DNA of 21,001 bases from Oligoflexia bacterium (GCA_903858195.1 CAIOHW010000288.1:1-21001); one strand, 5' to 3'; shown: positions 7,776 through 16,177, counted from the first letter of the stretch. Numbers and translations are program-made. Notes: a model not told the origin generated them from the sequence alone.

Positions 7776-8654
7776 GTGAAGATTCTCATCACAGGGGCCT
7801 CGCGCGGCTTTGGAAAACAAGCCGCCGAGGCTCTGCTTTTTCGTGGGCATGAGGTGCTTGCCGCCCTTCGCGGAGGGGAGGGCCGGGGGCGCATGCTATT
7901 TAGCAGTGAGGCCCTTGCCACCGGGCGCCTGCACTTCATCGACCTCCCGCTGGAGTCTCCCGAGGCGCTTGCGCGCCTGCCCGGATGGGTCGCCTCAAAC
8001 TGGGGCGGAAGGCTCGATGTCCTCATCAACAATGCAGGCTACGGGCTCATGGGTCCGCTTGAGCACCAGACGGATGCCCAGGTCCGCGCACAGATGGAAG
8101 TGAATTTCTTTGCGCCACTCGCGCTCGTGCGTCTCTGCCTGCCCTCGCTCAAGAGGTCCGCGGCGATGGGAGGCAGGCCTCGAATCATCAACATCAGCAG
8201 CATCGCAGGGCTGGTGAGCTTTCCCTATTATGGCGCCTACAACGCCTCGAAGTTCGCACTCGAGGCCGTCAGCGAGGCGATGGTCTACGAGCTTTCGCCC
8301 TTCGGCGTTCAAGTCGCACTCATCGAGCCCGGGGGCTTCAAGACGGGTTTCAACGACTCGGTCGAGTTTACCGAAGTCCATCCGGAGCGCGACCCGGTGA
8401 GTGCAGCAAGACTCGAGCGCTTCAAGCACAACCTGGCTCGCAAGGGCTCGCTCTTTGGCGACGATCCCGCGCGCGTGAGCCGACTCATCGTCAAACTCTC
8501 CGAGCAGCGCAAGGTCGGACTCCGCCATGTCATCGGCCGCGACGCCTGGGCCATGCGGGTGCTTCAGCGTCTTCTTCCTGATTCCTGGCGCATCCGGTTC
8601 GAAACTGTTTTCTTCGAGCGGGTTTTCTTTCGCAGCACGCAGACGCTGCGATAG
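7776..8654 (+). CDS. Short-chain dehydrogenase/reductase (SDR family)
   Basis: This 292-residue cytoplasmic NAD(P)-dependent oxidoreductase of the classical SDR type has every key element. The nucleotide-binding TGASRGFG is at 6-13, NNAG at 85-88, Asn110, Ser141/142 in INISSIAG, and the catalytic pair Tyr155-x3-Lys159 in YNASK, followed by IEPGGFKT. The substrate cannot be told; retinol-dehydrogenase-like members look similar. It starts with GTG, which places the first beta strand at the N-terminus as expected. That GTG comes only 3 nt after the stop of the cysteine-rich gene, in the same frame, with no visible Shine-Dalgarno. Translation may therefore depend on ribosomes finishing the upstream gene. 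The antiporter gene follows after 9 bp. Confidence 0.9.
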   Translation: MKILITGASRGFGKQAAEALLFRGHEVLAALRGGEGRGRMLFSSEALATGRLHFIDLPLESPEALARLPGWVASNWGGRLDVLINNAGYGLMGPLEHQTDAQVRAQMEVNFFAPLALVRLCLPSLKRSAAMGGRPRIINISSIAGLVSFPYYGAYNASKFALEAVSEAMVYELSPFGVQVALIEPGGFKTGFNDSVEFTEVHPERDPVSAARLERFKHNLARKGSLFGDDPARVSRLIVKLSEQRKVGLRHVIGRDAWAMRVLQRLLPDSWRIRFETVFFERVFFRSTQTLR

Positions 8655-8663
8655 GGTCGAGGC

Positions 8664-9935
8664 ATGAATCCCAGCACACTTCAGCTTGGCGCAACGATCC
8701 TGTTTGCAGCGGCAATCCTCCACACCTTCCTCGTGAAAGTCTTCCAGGGCTGGGCCAAGCGCTTCCCCGAGGGTTCGATCGGTGAGAACCTTTTCCACCT
8801 CCTGGGTGAAGTGGAAGTCGTCTTCGGCCTCTGGTCGGCGCTGCTCTTTACATTCATGGCATTCGAGGGCGGACTCTCATCGGCCATCTCCTACCTCGAG
8901 GGCCGCAACTTCACCGAACCCGGCTTCGTGTTCGTCATCCTCACGATCTGCTCGACCAAGCCCGTGCTGGATGTCGCCTCGCTGCTCATGCGCGGACTGG
9001 CAAGCGTCCTTCCGCTTCCGCGCCAGACGGCATTTTACTTCGTGGTGCTGGGAGTCGGCCCCCTGATCGGAAGCTTTATCACCGAGCCTGCGATCATGAC
9101 GGTGCTTGCCATCCTTTTGCTTCGTCATTTTTACGGCCAGAAGCTCTCAAGCGGTCTCAAGTACTCCACAATCGGACTTCTTTTTGTGAACGTCTCGATC
9201 GGGGGCACGCTCACCCCGTTTGCCGCTCCCCCCGTGCTCATGGTGGCAGGCAAGTGGGGCTGGGGCCTCTCGCACATGCTGACCCAGTTTGGCTGGAAGG
9301 CGGCTGTTGCCTGCCTCGTTTCGACCACACTCGTGGTTTGGCGCCACAGTCGGGAGCTTTCGAAGCTCGAGTGGAATCCGCGCGCCTCGAGCGGCAAGAA
9401 GACCTCGCCCCTACTCCTGAGCCTGATCCATCTGCTGTTTCTGGGGCTCGTCGTGGCTTCGGCCCACCACATGGTGGTGTTTGCCGGGATCTTTCTTTTC
9501 TTTCTCGGGCTTCACACCGTCACCCAGGAGTATCAGGAGCCGCTCAAGCTTCGAGAGGGCCTGCTCGTTTCGTTCTTTCTCGGCGGGCTCGTGGTGCTCG
9601 GCGGCCTGCAGAGCTGGTGGCTTGAGCCCGTGCTCTCGAGTCTCTCGGATCTTGCTCTGTATCTGGGGGCCTCGGCACTCACGGCGATCACCGATAACGC
9701 AGCACTGACCTACCTGGGCTCCCAGGTCGCAAGCCTCACCGACACCTCGAAATACGCGCTTGTGGCGGGCAGCGTGGTGGGAGGCGGCCTCACCGTGATC
9801 GCAAACGCCCCGAACCCGGCAGGCTACGGCATCTTGAATGCCTCTTTCGGAAAAGAAGGCATCAGCCCGCTCAAGCTCTTTCTAGCTGCACTCGCTCCCA
9901 CGATCATCGCAGGCGTGTGCTTCTGGCTGCTTTGA
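8664..9935 (+). CDS. Putative Na+/H+ antiporter (PF07399-type membrane protein)
   Basis: This 423-residue inner-membrane protein has about ten or more hydrophobic helices. Its pattern fits the putative Na+/H+ antiporter family (Na_H_antiport_3): an early FHLLGEVEVVFGLWS, then SFITEPAIMTVLAILLLRHFY, GGTLTPFAAPPVLMVA, and late in the protein AITDNAALTYLGSQV and VIANAPNPAGYG. The acidic and Asn residues inside membrane segments (TEPA, TDNA) resemble ion-coupling motifs of the wider ion-transporter superfamily. The ion specificity is inferred from the family name, not seen. AGGG about 7 nt upstream could act as the Shine-Dalgarno. It probably forms a transcription unit with the SDR gene. Its stop codon directly abuts the stop codon of the opposing acetyl-CoA synthetase gene. 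Confidence 0.85.
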   Translation: MNPSTLQLGATILFAAAILHTFLVKVFQGWAKRFPEGSIGENLFHLLGEVEVVFGLWSALLFTFMAFEGGLSSAISYLEGRNFTEPGFVFVILTICSTKPVLDVASLLMRGLASVLPLPRQTAFYFVVLGVGPLIGSFITEPAIMTVLAILLLRHFYGQKLSSGLKYSTIGLLFVNVSIGGTLTPFAAPPVLMVAGKWGWGLSHMLTQFGWKAAVACLVSTTLVVWRHSRELSKLEWNPRASSGKKTSPLLLSLIHLLFLGLVVASAHHMVVFAGIFLFFLGLHTVTQEYQEPLKLREGLLVSFFLGGLVVLGGLQSWWLEPVLSSLSDLALYLGASALTAITDNAALTYLGSQVASLTDTSKYALVAGSVVGGGLTVIANAPNPAGYGILNASFGKEGISPLKLFLAALAPTIIAGVCFWLL

Positions 9936-11789
9936 TCAGCTGCGGTTCTTGATCAGCTCGCGAACACAGTCCGGATCGGCGAGTGTCGAAATGTCGCCCA
10001 TCTGGTCCAGCACGCCTTCGGCCACCTTGCGCAGAATCCGGCGCATGATCTTGCCCGAGCGGGTCTTGGGAAGCCTCGGCGCCCACTGGATTCGGTCTGG
10101 CGTCGCAATCGGACTGATCGCATTACGTACATGAGCGATCAGCTCCGAGCGGAGCGCATCACCGGGCTCGATCCCGCTTTTGAGGGTCACATAGGCGTAG
10201 ATGCCCTGCCCCTTGATCTCATGCGGAAATCCGACCACCGCGGCCTCAGCAACCGCCGCATGGCCCACGAGTGCGCTTTCGATCTCGGCTGTGCCCAGCC
10301 GGTGACCGGCCACATTGATCACGTCGTCCACACGGCCGGTGATCCAGTAGTAACCCTCTTCATCGCGCCTGCAGCCATCGCCCGTAAAGTAGAGGCCCTC
10401 GTAGGTCGAGAAGTAGGTCTTCTCGAACCGATCATGATCGCCATAAACGGTGCGCGCCTGCCCTGGCCACGAGTCGGCAATGCAGAGGTTACCCTCACAC
10501 GGCCCTTCGAGCCTTTTTCCAGAAGCATCGACAATCACGGGCTCGATACCCGGAAGGGGCAGGGTTGCCGATCCCGGCTTGAGCTTCGTTTCACCTGGAA
10601 TCGGGCTGATCAGGATTCCACCCGTCTCGGTCTGCCACCAGGTATCCACAATCGGGCACCTGCTACCGCCCACCACCCGGTGATACCAGTTCCAGGCCTC
10701 GGGATTGATGGGCTCCCCCACAGAGCCCAGTACCCGGAGCGTGGATCGAGACGTCCGGCTGACCGGGCCCTCGCCTTCGCGCATGAGCGCGCGGATTGCA
10801 GTCGGTGCCGTATAAAAAATATTCACCCCGTGCTTGTCGACGATCTCCCAGAACCGCGAACTCGTCGGATGATTGGGCACCCCTTCGAACATCAGGGTCG
10901 TGGCCCCATTCGAGAGGGGCCCATAAACCACGTACGAGTGCCCGGTCACCCAGCCCACATCGGCCGTGCAGAAGTAGATATCACCGGGCTTGTAGTCAAA
11001 AACCTTCTCGTGGGTGAAACCCGCATAGAGCATGTAGCCTGCCGTGGTGTGCAGAACGCCCTTGGGCTTTCCGGTGCTGCCTGAAGTGTAAAGAATGAAG
11101 AGCGGGTCCTCGGCGTTCATCACTTCTGGAGCACACTTCCATCTCACGCGTGGAAGCTCATCCATCGACTCGCGCTCATCACCCCACCAAAGATCCCGGC
11201 CTTCATTCCATGGAATCTGGCCCCCCGTGCGCTTGACCACGAGCACGTGATTGATCGTCGGGCAGGATCGAAGGGCATCATCGACATTTTGCTTAAGTGG
11301 AACGCGCTTGCCGGCTCGAAGGCCTTCGTCAGCCGTGATCACAAACGAGCTCTGGCAATCCTGAATCCTTCCGGCAAGAGCCTCGGCAGAGAACCCTCCA
11401 AAGACCACCGAGTGGATCGCGCCGATGCGCGCGCAGGCAAGCATCGAAAAGGCCGCCTCGGGAATCATCGGCAGATAGATCGTCACCCGATCACCCTTCT
11501 TGACGCCTCGAGCACGCAGCACGTGGCTCATGCGCTCGACTTCACCCAGAAGCTCGCGGTAGGTGATCCTGCGCACGGCCTCGGAAGGGTCATCAGATTC
11601 CCAGAGAATCGCCACCTGCGAGCCGCGCTTTCCCACATGGCGATCGAGGCACTGAATCGAGGCGTTGAGCTCTCCGTCCTCAAACCAGCGAATCGAGACA
11701 GGGCTCGTAAACCGGGTGTTCTTCACCCGGGTAAACGGCCTGATCCACTCCAACCGACTCCGAGCGAGCTGCTCCCAAAAAGATTCCAT
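9936..11789 (-). CDS. acsA: Acetyl-CoA synthetase (AMP-forming), short N-terminus
   Basis: This 617-residue ligase makes acetyl-CoA from acetate, CoA and ATP through acetyl-AMP. Adenylate-forming motifs are complete: YTSGSTGKPKG (234-244), DTWWQTETG (382-390), YFTGDG (467-472), GRVDDVINVAGHR (485-497) and PKTRSGKIMRR (574-584). The last contains the catalytic Lys580, the residue regulated by acetylation in characterised homologues. The WWQTETG form with its bulky Trp is typical of true acetyl-CoA synthetases rather than longer-chain ligases. The family is usually about 650 aa; here the protein begins at MESFWEQLA, so some 25-30 residues of the usual N-terminal segment are absent. An in-frame TAG four codons upstream (11799-11801) excludes a longer start. 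It lies 20 bp after the protease gene, so the two may share a transcript. Confidence 0.95.
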   Translation of the reverse strand: MESFWEQLARSRLEWIRPFTRVKNTRFTSPVSIRWFEDGELNASIQCLDRHVGKRGSQVAILWESDDPSEAVRRITYRELLGEVERMSHVLRARGVKKGDRVTIYLPMIPEAAFSMLACARIGAIHSVVFGGFSAEALAGRIQDCQSSFVITADEGLRAGKRVPLKQNVDDALRSCPTINHVLVVKRTGGQIPWNEGRDLWWGDERESMDELPRVRWKCAPEVMNAEDPLFILYTSGSTGKPKGVLHTTAGYMLYAGFTHEKVFDYKPGDIYFCTADVGWVTGHSYVVYGPLSNGATTLMFEGVPNHPTSSRFWEIVDKHGVNIFYTAPTAIRALMREGEGPVSRTSRSTLRVLGSVGEPINPEAWNWYHRVVGGSRCPIVDTWWQTETGGILISPIPGETKLKPGSATLPLPGIEPVIVDASGKRLEGPCEGNLCIADSWPGQARTVYGDHDRFEKTYFSTYEGLYFTGDGCRRDEEGYYWITGRVDDVINVAGHRLGTAEIESALVGHAAVAEAAVVGFPHEIKGQGIYAYVTLKSGIEPGDALRSELIAHVRNAISPIATPDRIQWAPRLPKTRSGKIMRRILRKVAEGVLDQMGDISTLADPDCVRELIKNRS

Positions 11790-11809
11790 GGCCGGATTCT
11801 AGCGCGCCC

Positions 11810-12949
11810 TCACCTCATGCTGGCAACAAAAGCGGCGACATCCATTCGCCCGCACCGAGTCTGCTCCGTCAGGATCCGGACGCTCGTGCTGCAGAGTCGG
11901 TCTTTTAACTCTTCGGCGTCCGCCGAAGGGGCCACACTCAGGGCAAGCGCAAGTGCGCCCGAGACCTGGGGCGCTGCCATCGAGGTGCCCGAATAGACGG
12001 CAAACTTTGACCCTGGAATCGTGCTCAGCACCTGCGCCCCGGGGGCTGCGATCATGACGCTTGTGCTCCCGTAGTTCGAAAATCCACTCATGGCATCGAG
12101 CTGGTCGCTCGAGGCCACGGAGATCACCCCCGGATAGTTGGCCGGATAGGTGGGCATCGAGTCATTGTTGCTGGCGGCATTGCCGGCAGCAGCCACCACG
12201 AGCACCCCGCGCGAGACGGCTTCTTGAATCACCTGGTTCATGAGCTGCGAGTAACCCCCCCCGCCCCACGAGTTGGAGATCACGCGGGCGCCCATGCGCG
12301 CGGCGTATCGGATTGCAAGCAGCGCCGAATACAGATCGCCCGATCCGTTTGCCGCAAGGAACTTAAGCGGCATGATCTTTACTTTTGGGCTGATCCCGAC
12401 GACCCCCACTCCATTCTTTTCTGCGCCGATGATGCCCGCGCAGTGGGTGCCGTGGTTGTTGTCATCCATGCCGTTGGGACGGTTGTTGGCAAAGTCCCAG
12501 CCGTAGACATCGTCGATGTAGCCGTTGCCGTCGTCATCCACACCCGCGCGCCCATAGCGCTCGAGCGTGTTGGACCAGATGTTGTTCTTGAGGTCCGGGT
12601 GATTGTAGTCCACGCCCGAGTCGATCACGGCAACAACCACCTCACGCGAGCCCTCGCTGATCTGCCACGCTTCAGGCGCGCGCAGGATCTCGCGAGAGTA
12701 GTCGATCTGCTCCGCCGGAAGCTTGGGCTGGGCCGTGGGCACGGGCTTGGGGCGCGAGCGCCCGAACTCGGCCGTGTAGATGAAGTTGGGCTCGCAGAAC
12801 TGAGCCTCGCACAGGGCGGCCTCGTCGTCGGTGACCCGGCGAAAATCCGTTCCGTCATGCGTGATCATTCCGTCATGCGGGGCCAGCGCCGGGGCACAGG
12901 CTCCGAGCGTGATCGCACCCACTGCTAGAATTCGAGTCGATTGAACCAT
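11810..12949 (-). CDS. Subtilisin-like serine protease (peptidase S8), lipoprotein
   Basis: The product is 379 residues. Its N-terminus has a lipoprotein signal ending LGAC (Cys18), so it is probably anchored in the outer or cytoplasmic membrane, outside the cytoplasm. The catalytic triad is complete: Asp110 in VVAVIDSGVDYNHPD, His166 in NNHGTHCAG and Ser323 in SGTSMAAP. Asn257 of AAAGN forms the oxyanion hole. DDDGNGYIDDVYGWDF (138-153) looks like the calcium- and acid-rich loop common in this subfamily. Residues 19-90 would be a short propeptide; CEPNFIYTAEF there resembles the end of an I9-type inhibitor domain. I chose the ATG at 12949 rather than 12955 because a GGAGG is spaced 8 nt from it and only 2 nt from the other. 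The two choices differ by two residues. Substrate specificity is not visible. Confidence 0.93.
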   Translation of the reverse strand: MVQSTRILAVGAITLGACAPALAPHDGMITHDGTDFRRVTDDEAALCEAQFCEPNFIYTAEFGRSRPKPVPTAQPKLPAEQIDYSREILRAPEAWQISEGSREVVVAVIDSGVDYNHPDLKNNIWSNTLERYGRAGVDDDGNGYIDDVYGWDFANNRPNGMDDNNHGTHCAGIIGAEKNGVGVVGISPKVKIMPLKFLAANGSGDLYSALLAIRYAARMGARVISNSWGGGGYSQLMNQVIQEAVSRGVLVVAAAGNAASNNDSMPTYPANYPGVISVASSDQLDAMSGFSNYGSTSVMIAAPGAQVLSTIPGSKFAVYSGTSMAAPQVSGALALALSVAPSADAEELKDRLCSTSVRILTEQTRCGRMDVAAFVASMR

Positions 12950-13158
12950 GGGCATTCCCTCCCCCGGTGGACTTGGAAAGCAGGATCCGGACGAGGCCGA
13001 TAAGACGAGCCTAAATATCTGAAATGGCTAAATTATTTAGAATTTGGCCTGTTCCATTAGCCATGAAATTTTGGGAACTTGGACAAAGTGGCACCATCTC
13101 GCAATCCCGACGTGCACAGGCTCGACATCGCACCCAAGAGCCATTAGCACTAGGAGGC
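12950..13158. promoter_or_regulatory. Divergent intergenic region with an AT-rich patch
   Basis: These 209 bp separate the minus-strand protease gene from the plus-strand OPT gene, so promoters for both should lie here. Positions about 13011-13080 are markedly AT-richer than the surroundings. They contain TAGAAT (13039-13044), one mismatch from a -10 hexamer for the plus direction, but no recognisable -35 at the right distance. ATGGCTAA (13024-13031) and TTAGCCAT (13057-13064) form an 8-bp inverted repeat with 25 bp between the arms, which could be a protein binding site. Promoter positions are not established. Confidence 0.4.
12958..12962 (-). promoter_or_regulatory. Ribosome binding site deciding the protease start
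   Basis: On the minus strand GGAGG lies 8 nt before the ATG at 12949-12947 but only 2 nt before the alternative ATG at 12955-12953. The spacing favours the downstream ATG. Confidence 0.65.
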
Positions 13159-15039
13159 ATGAGCAAACTCCTTGAACTGACGCCCGACCAGGTCCTCTCC
13201 ATGTCTTTGAAACAGAAGGACGAATGGTGGCTGAAAAACGTTTACCGGGGTGACATGCCCCAACTCAACCTGCGCTCGGCTCTCACCGGCATGCTGCTGG
13301 GCGGCGCTCTCTCGCTCACCAACCTGTACATCGGGATCAAGACGGGCTGGACGCTCGGAGTGGGCATCAGCTCGGTGATCCTCTCGTTTGCGCTCTTTCG
13401 CCTCATGGCCAGGCTCAAGCTCGGAAGCGAGATGTCGATCCTCGAAAACAACGCCATGCAATCGATCGCAACCAGCGCGGGCTACATGACGGCTCCGCTC
13501 ATGGCCTCGATGCCCGCCTACATGATGGTGACCGGAAAAGTCGTGCCGATGTGGCAGACCTTCTGGTGGATCGTCGTCCTTTCGCTTTTGGGCGTGCTCT
13601 TCGCCTTCCCCCTTAAAAAGCGCTACATCAACGATGAGCAACTCCCCTTCCCCGAAGGCTACGCAGCCGGCGTGGTGCTCCAGAACCTGCATACCGATCA
13701 GGGCGGAAAAGACGGCGTGTTCAAGGCCAAGCTCCTGTTCTTTGGCATGGGCCTTTCGTCACTTTTTGAAACGCTTCGAAACGAAGCCGTCATGACGGCC
13801 ATGCGCCTCAAGTCACTGGTGCTCCCGGCGCACTGGGATGATGTCATCTACAAGTTCGTAACTCCGAAGATCGCCGGCATTCCACTCAACTCGCTGACCG
13901 TGCAGTGGGAGACCTCGATTGTCATGATGGGAACGGGCGGCCTGATGAGCATGAAGACGGCCATGTCGATCCTGCTCGGGGGATTCATCAATTACTTCGT
14001 ACTGGCCCCCCTGCTCATCAACGCAGGCATCATCCCTGAGGCCAAGTTCAAGGCCATCGCCATGTGGTCACTCTGGCTTGGAGCCTCGATGATGACCACT
14101 TCGTCGCTCTACAGCTTTTTTTCGAAGCCCAAGATGCTGCTCGAGGCCTTCAAAAAGCCCTTTGCGGGCAAGAAGGGCCAGAAGTCAGACGACATCCTTC
14201 GCGACATCGAACTCCCGATGTCGATCTTTGCCGCTGGGATTCCGATCGTCGGTGCAATCACCGTGTGGATGGGCCATGCCTGGTTTGGCATCGAGTGGTG
14301 GCTTGGACTGATCGCGATTCCACTCGTGTTCGTGTTCACGCTCATTGCAGTGACTTCGACCGGACTCACGGCGATCACCCCGGGAGGTGCACTCGGCAAG
14401 CTCACCCAGATCACCTACTCCGTGCTCGCTCCGGGCAACGTGCCGACGAACCTCATGACGGCAGGGATCACCTCGGAAGTGTCGCTCAACGCAAGCAACC
14501 TGCTCATGGATATCAAGCCGGGCTATATGCTGGGCGGAAAGCCACGGCATCAGGCGATCGGCCACATTCTGGGAATCTTCGCAGGCGGGCTGGTGGCCGT
14601 GCCCGTGTTCTACCAGCTGTTTGGAGGCGACATTGCCAAGTTCACGACCGATGCCATGCCGCTTCCGGGCGCATCCATCTGGAAGGGAGTGGCTGAAGTC
14701 CTGACCCAGGGCCTGAGCGCCCTACACCCGACTGCGCAGGCCGCAGCACTGGTGGGAGCGGTGCTTGGAATCGTGCTCGAGTGGGTGTCTCAGCGCACGC
14801 GCGGGCGCTTTCCGATCTCGGCCGTGGGTCTTGGGCTTGGAATCGTGCTTCGCTTCTCGGATGCGTGGCTGATGTCAGCAGGAACCCTGTTTTTCTGGCT
14901 CTGCGGAAGACAATTCAAAGACAAGAAGAGCCTCGGCCACCGTGCGTTTGTCGAAAACCAGGAGACTTTCGCCGCAGGCATCATCGCAGGAGGTTCGATC
15001 GTAGGCATCGTGCTGATGCTGATCGAGAACTCGCTCTAA
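13159..15039 (+). CDS. OPT-family oligopeptide transporter
   Basis: This 626-residue, very hydrophobic inner-membrane protein has many helices (roughly 14-16). After a soluble N-terminus of about 40 residues comes the bacterial OPT signature LSLTNLYIGIKTGWTLGVGI (51-70), then a SILENNAMQSIATSAGYM block. A long hydrophilic loop around KKPFAGKKGQKSDD, a second half with TSTGLTAITPGGALGKLTQI, and a C-terminal RFSDAWLMSAGTLFFWLCG segment complete the family pattern. OPT carriers move peptides or metal chelates with protons; the actual substrate is unknown. An open frame reaches 13024, but that 5' extension is AT-rich and not protein-like. ATG 13159 follows AGGAGG by only 1 nt, which is oddly close, so the start is not fully settled; ATG 13201 is the next option. 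It converges on the FecR-domain gene. Confidence 0.9.
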   Translation: MSKLLELTPDQVLSMSLKQKDEWWLKNVYRGDMPQLNLRSALTGMLLGGALSLTNLYIGIKTGWTLGVGISSVILSFALFRLMARLKLGSEMSILENNAMQSIATSAGYMTAPLMASMPAYMMVTGKVVPMWQTFWWIVVLSLLGVLFAFPLKKRYINDEQLPFPEGYAAGVVLQNLHTDQGGKDGVFKAKLLFFGMGLSSLFETLRNEAVMTAMRLKSLVLPAHWDDVIYKFVTPKIAGIPLNSLTVQWETSIVMMGTGGLMSMKTAMSILLGGFINYFVLAPLLINAGIIPEAKFKAIAMWSLWLGASMMTTSSLYSFFSKPKMLLEAFKKPFAGKKGQKSDDILRDIELPMSIFAAGIPIVGAITVWMGHAWFGIEWWLGLIAIPLVFVFTLIAVTSTGLTAITPGGALGKLTQITYSVLAPGNVPTNLMTAGITSEVSLNASNLLMDIKPGYMLGGKPRHQAIGHILGIFAGGLVAVPVFYQLFGGDIAKFTTDAMPLPGASIWKGVAEVLTQGLSALHPTAQAAALVGAVLGIVLEWVSQRTRGRFPISAVGLGLGIVLRFSDAWLMSAGTLFFWLCGRQFKDKKSLGHRAFVENQETFAAGIIAGGSIVGIVLMLIENSL

Positions 15040-15054
15040 GACCGGGCCGTACGG

Positions 15055-16089
15055 CTACTCTTGAGTTGAGTCGTAGTACTTTCGGTACGCATCACCTTCG
15101 AGCTCCTTAAGCTCGGTATCGGTGAGCTTTCGATTCCTGCGGTCTTCTTCGCGAACGAGCTTCAGCCCGGGCGAATCGGAAGGTGCTTTGACCACGAGCA
15201 CGGCCACCGCGGTCGCGTTCAGCTTCTGGGCGCTTGAACTGTCGCGGGCAAGGGCCTGAATCCGCGCCTTCTCTTCGGGGGTCTTGGCGTACTGAATCAT
15301 GTCCTGCACGGTCGTCTCGCGGGCCTGATTTTCGAGAGCCTTGAGCTTTTCGGCGACTTCGGGCTGAAGCATCGCTGGCCTGGGTGCAGCGGCCGGACTC
15401 TGCTCGGTCAGCACCATCGACCGCTTGAGTTCGGTCTGGCTGGTGGCAAACTTTCGGGCTCCCTGAGTTGCATCGGCAAACGCCGTCTCACCGGTCTGGA
15501 CCTCCTGCGTAGCGCCTTTACCCTTGGATTGGACCGAAAGTCTGCCGCGGATCAAGGTCACCGAAGTAATCGAGTTCTCGCGATGAGCGCCCAGCTCTTC
15601 GATCACAAAATCTGTTCCTCGAACCCCGAGGGTCGCCGATCGTGACCGGATGCGGATGCCGCTTCGAGGTCCGGATTTAGAAATGATCGCCCGGACGGCC
15701 CCATACTCAAAGGTCATCCCCTCGCGCGAGGGTGCCTCGGCATCGGGCTTTCGTGACTCGATTCTAAAGAAGGTCCCGGGACCCACGTTGAGCTGATCGC
15801 CATTGGGATAAACCAACCGGGCGCGCGCTCCTGGAAAGGTTCGAATCCACGCGTCGATGGCCACCTCGTCGCCCACTGATGGCCTTTGCGAGAGGTAGTG
15901 CTTGCCGTTGAACTTCGAGCGGAGGTGACCCTTGGGCACCTCGGCATCCGAGTGGCTACGGTCTCGGGGGGACGACAAAATCATGACTTCACCTTGAACA
16001 AACGTCAGGATCGGACGATCCGGTGCCGCCAGCGCCGGGCAGGCGAGAAAACACAGAAGGATGGGATGCCAACGGGTCGAAATCTTCAT
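15055..16089 (-). CDS. Exported FecR-domain protein
   Basis: The product is 344 residues. The signal peptide MKISTRWHPILLCFLACPALA would be cleaved near residues 21-22, placing it in the periplasm. Residues about 75-190 form a FecR domain: DEVAIDAWIRTFPGARARLVYPNGDQLNVGPGTFFRIE, a GAVRAIISK strand and the hallmark SATLGVRGTDF (151-161), then VTLIRGRLSV. FecR of iron systems is a membrane anti-sigma regulator. Here there is no N-terminal cytoplasmic anti-sigma part, no membrane helix and no sigma-factor gene nearby, so it is one of the stand-alone periplasmic members of unknown role. The C-terminal third is charged, with a likely helical stretch at 243-283. ATG 16089 has GAGGA about 9 nt upstream; an upstream in-frame start would give a non-signal extension. 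The 5' ends of this gene and the next are divergent. Confidence 0.85.
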   Translation of the reverse strand: MKISTRWHPILLCFLACPALAAPDRPILTFVQGEVMILSSPRDRSHSDAEVPKGHLRSKFNGKHYLSQRPSVGDEVAIDAWIRTFPGARARLVYPNGDQLNVGPGTFFRIESRKPDAEAPSREGMTFEYGAVRAIISKSGPRSGIRIRSRSATLGVRGTDFVIEELGAHRENSITSVTLIRGRLSVQSKGKGATQEVQTGETAFADATQGARKFATSQTELKRSMVLTEQSPAAAPRPAMLQPEVAEKLKALENQARETTVQDMIQYAKTPEEKARIQALARDSSSAQKLNATAVAVLVVKAPSDSPGLKLVREEDRRNRKLTDTELKELEGDAYRKYYDSTQE

Positions 16090-16177
16090 GCTGTGGGGTC
16101 CTCGGTAGCTACGGCCGTGGGGTAAACCTTTCCGCAAGCTTGGGCGGAGGTTATTCTGGTGTCAACGAGGTCAATGC

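Noticed and set aside
10131..11996. Long plus-strand open frames (10131-11084 and 11247-11996).
   Set aside because: They lie antisense to acetyl-CoA synthetase, which has full motif support. Their translations are Arg/His/Pro-rich shadows with no domain pattern.
12224..12928. Plus-strand 234-codon frame opposite the subtilase gene.
   Set aside because: Its composition is rich in Val, His and Arg, as expected for a shadow, and the minus strand has a complete catalytic triad.
13089..13103. TGGCAC followed by CGCA, resembling a sigma-54 promoter ahead of the OPT gene.
   Set aside because: The -12 element reads CGCA instead of TTGC, and the GC is one base too close to the -24 GG. Sigma-54 spacing is strict, and no enhancer-type activator gene is present.
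13024..13158. ATG 13024 as an earlier start for the OPT protein.
   Set aside because: No ribosome binding site is present. The 45 added residues are encoded by AT-rich, promoter-like DNA and do not resemble the family's N-terminus.
15046..15055. 10-bp palindrome GCCGTACGGC between the convergent OPT and FecR-domain genes, considered as a terminator.
   Set aside because: It leaves no loop and no T-run follows on either strand.
16160..16165. Minus-strand TTGACA ahead of the FecR-domain gene, considered as a -35 element.
   Set aside because: No -10-like hexamer occurs 16-18 bp downstream on that strand.
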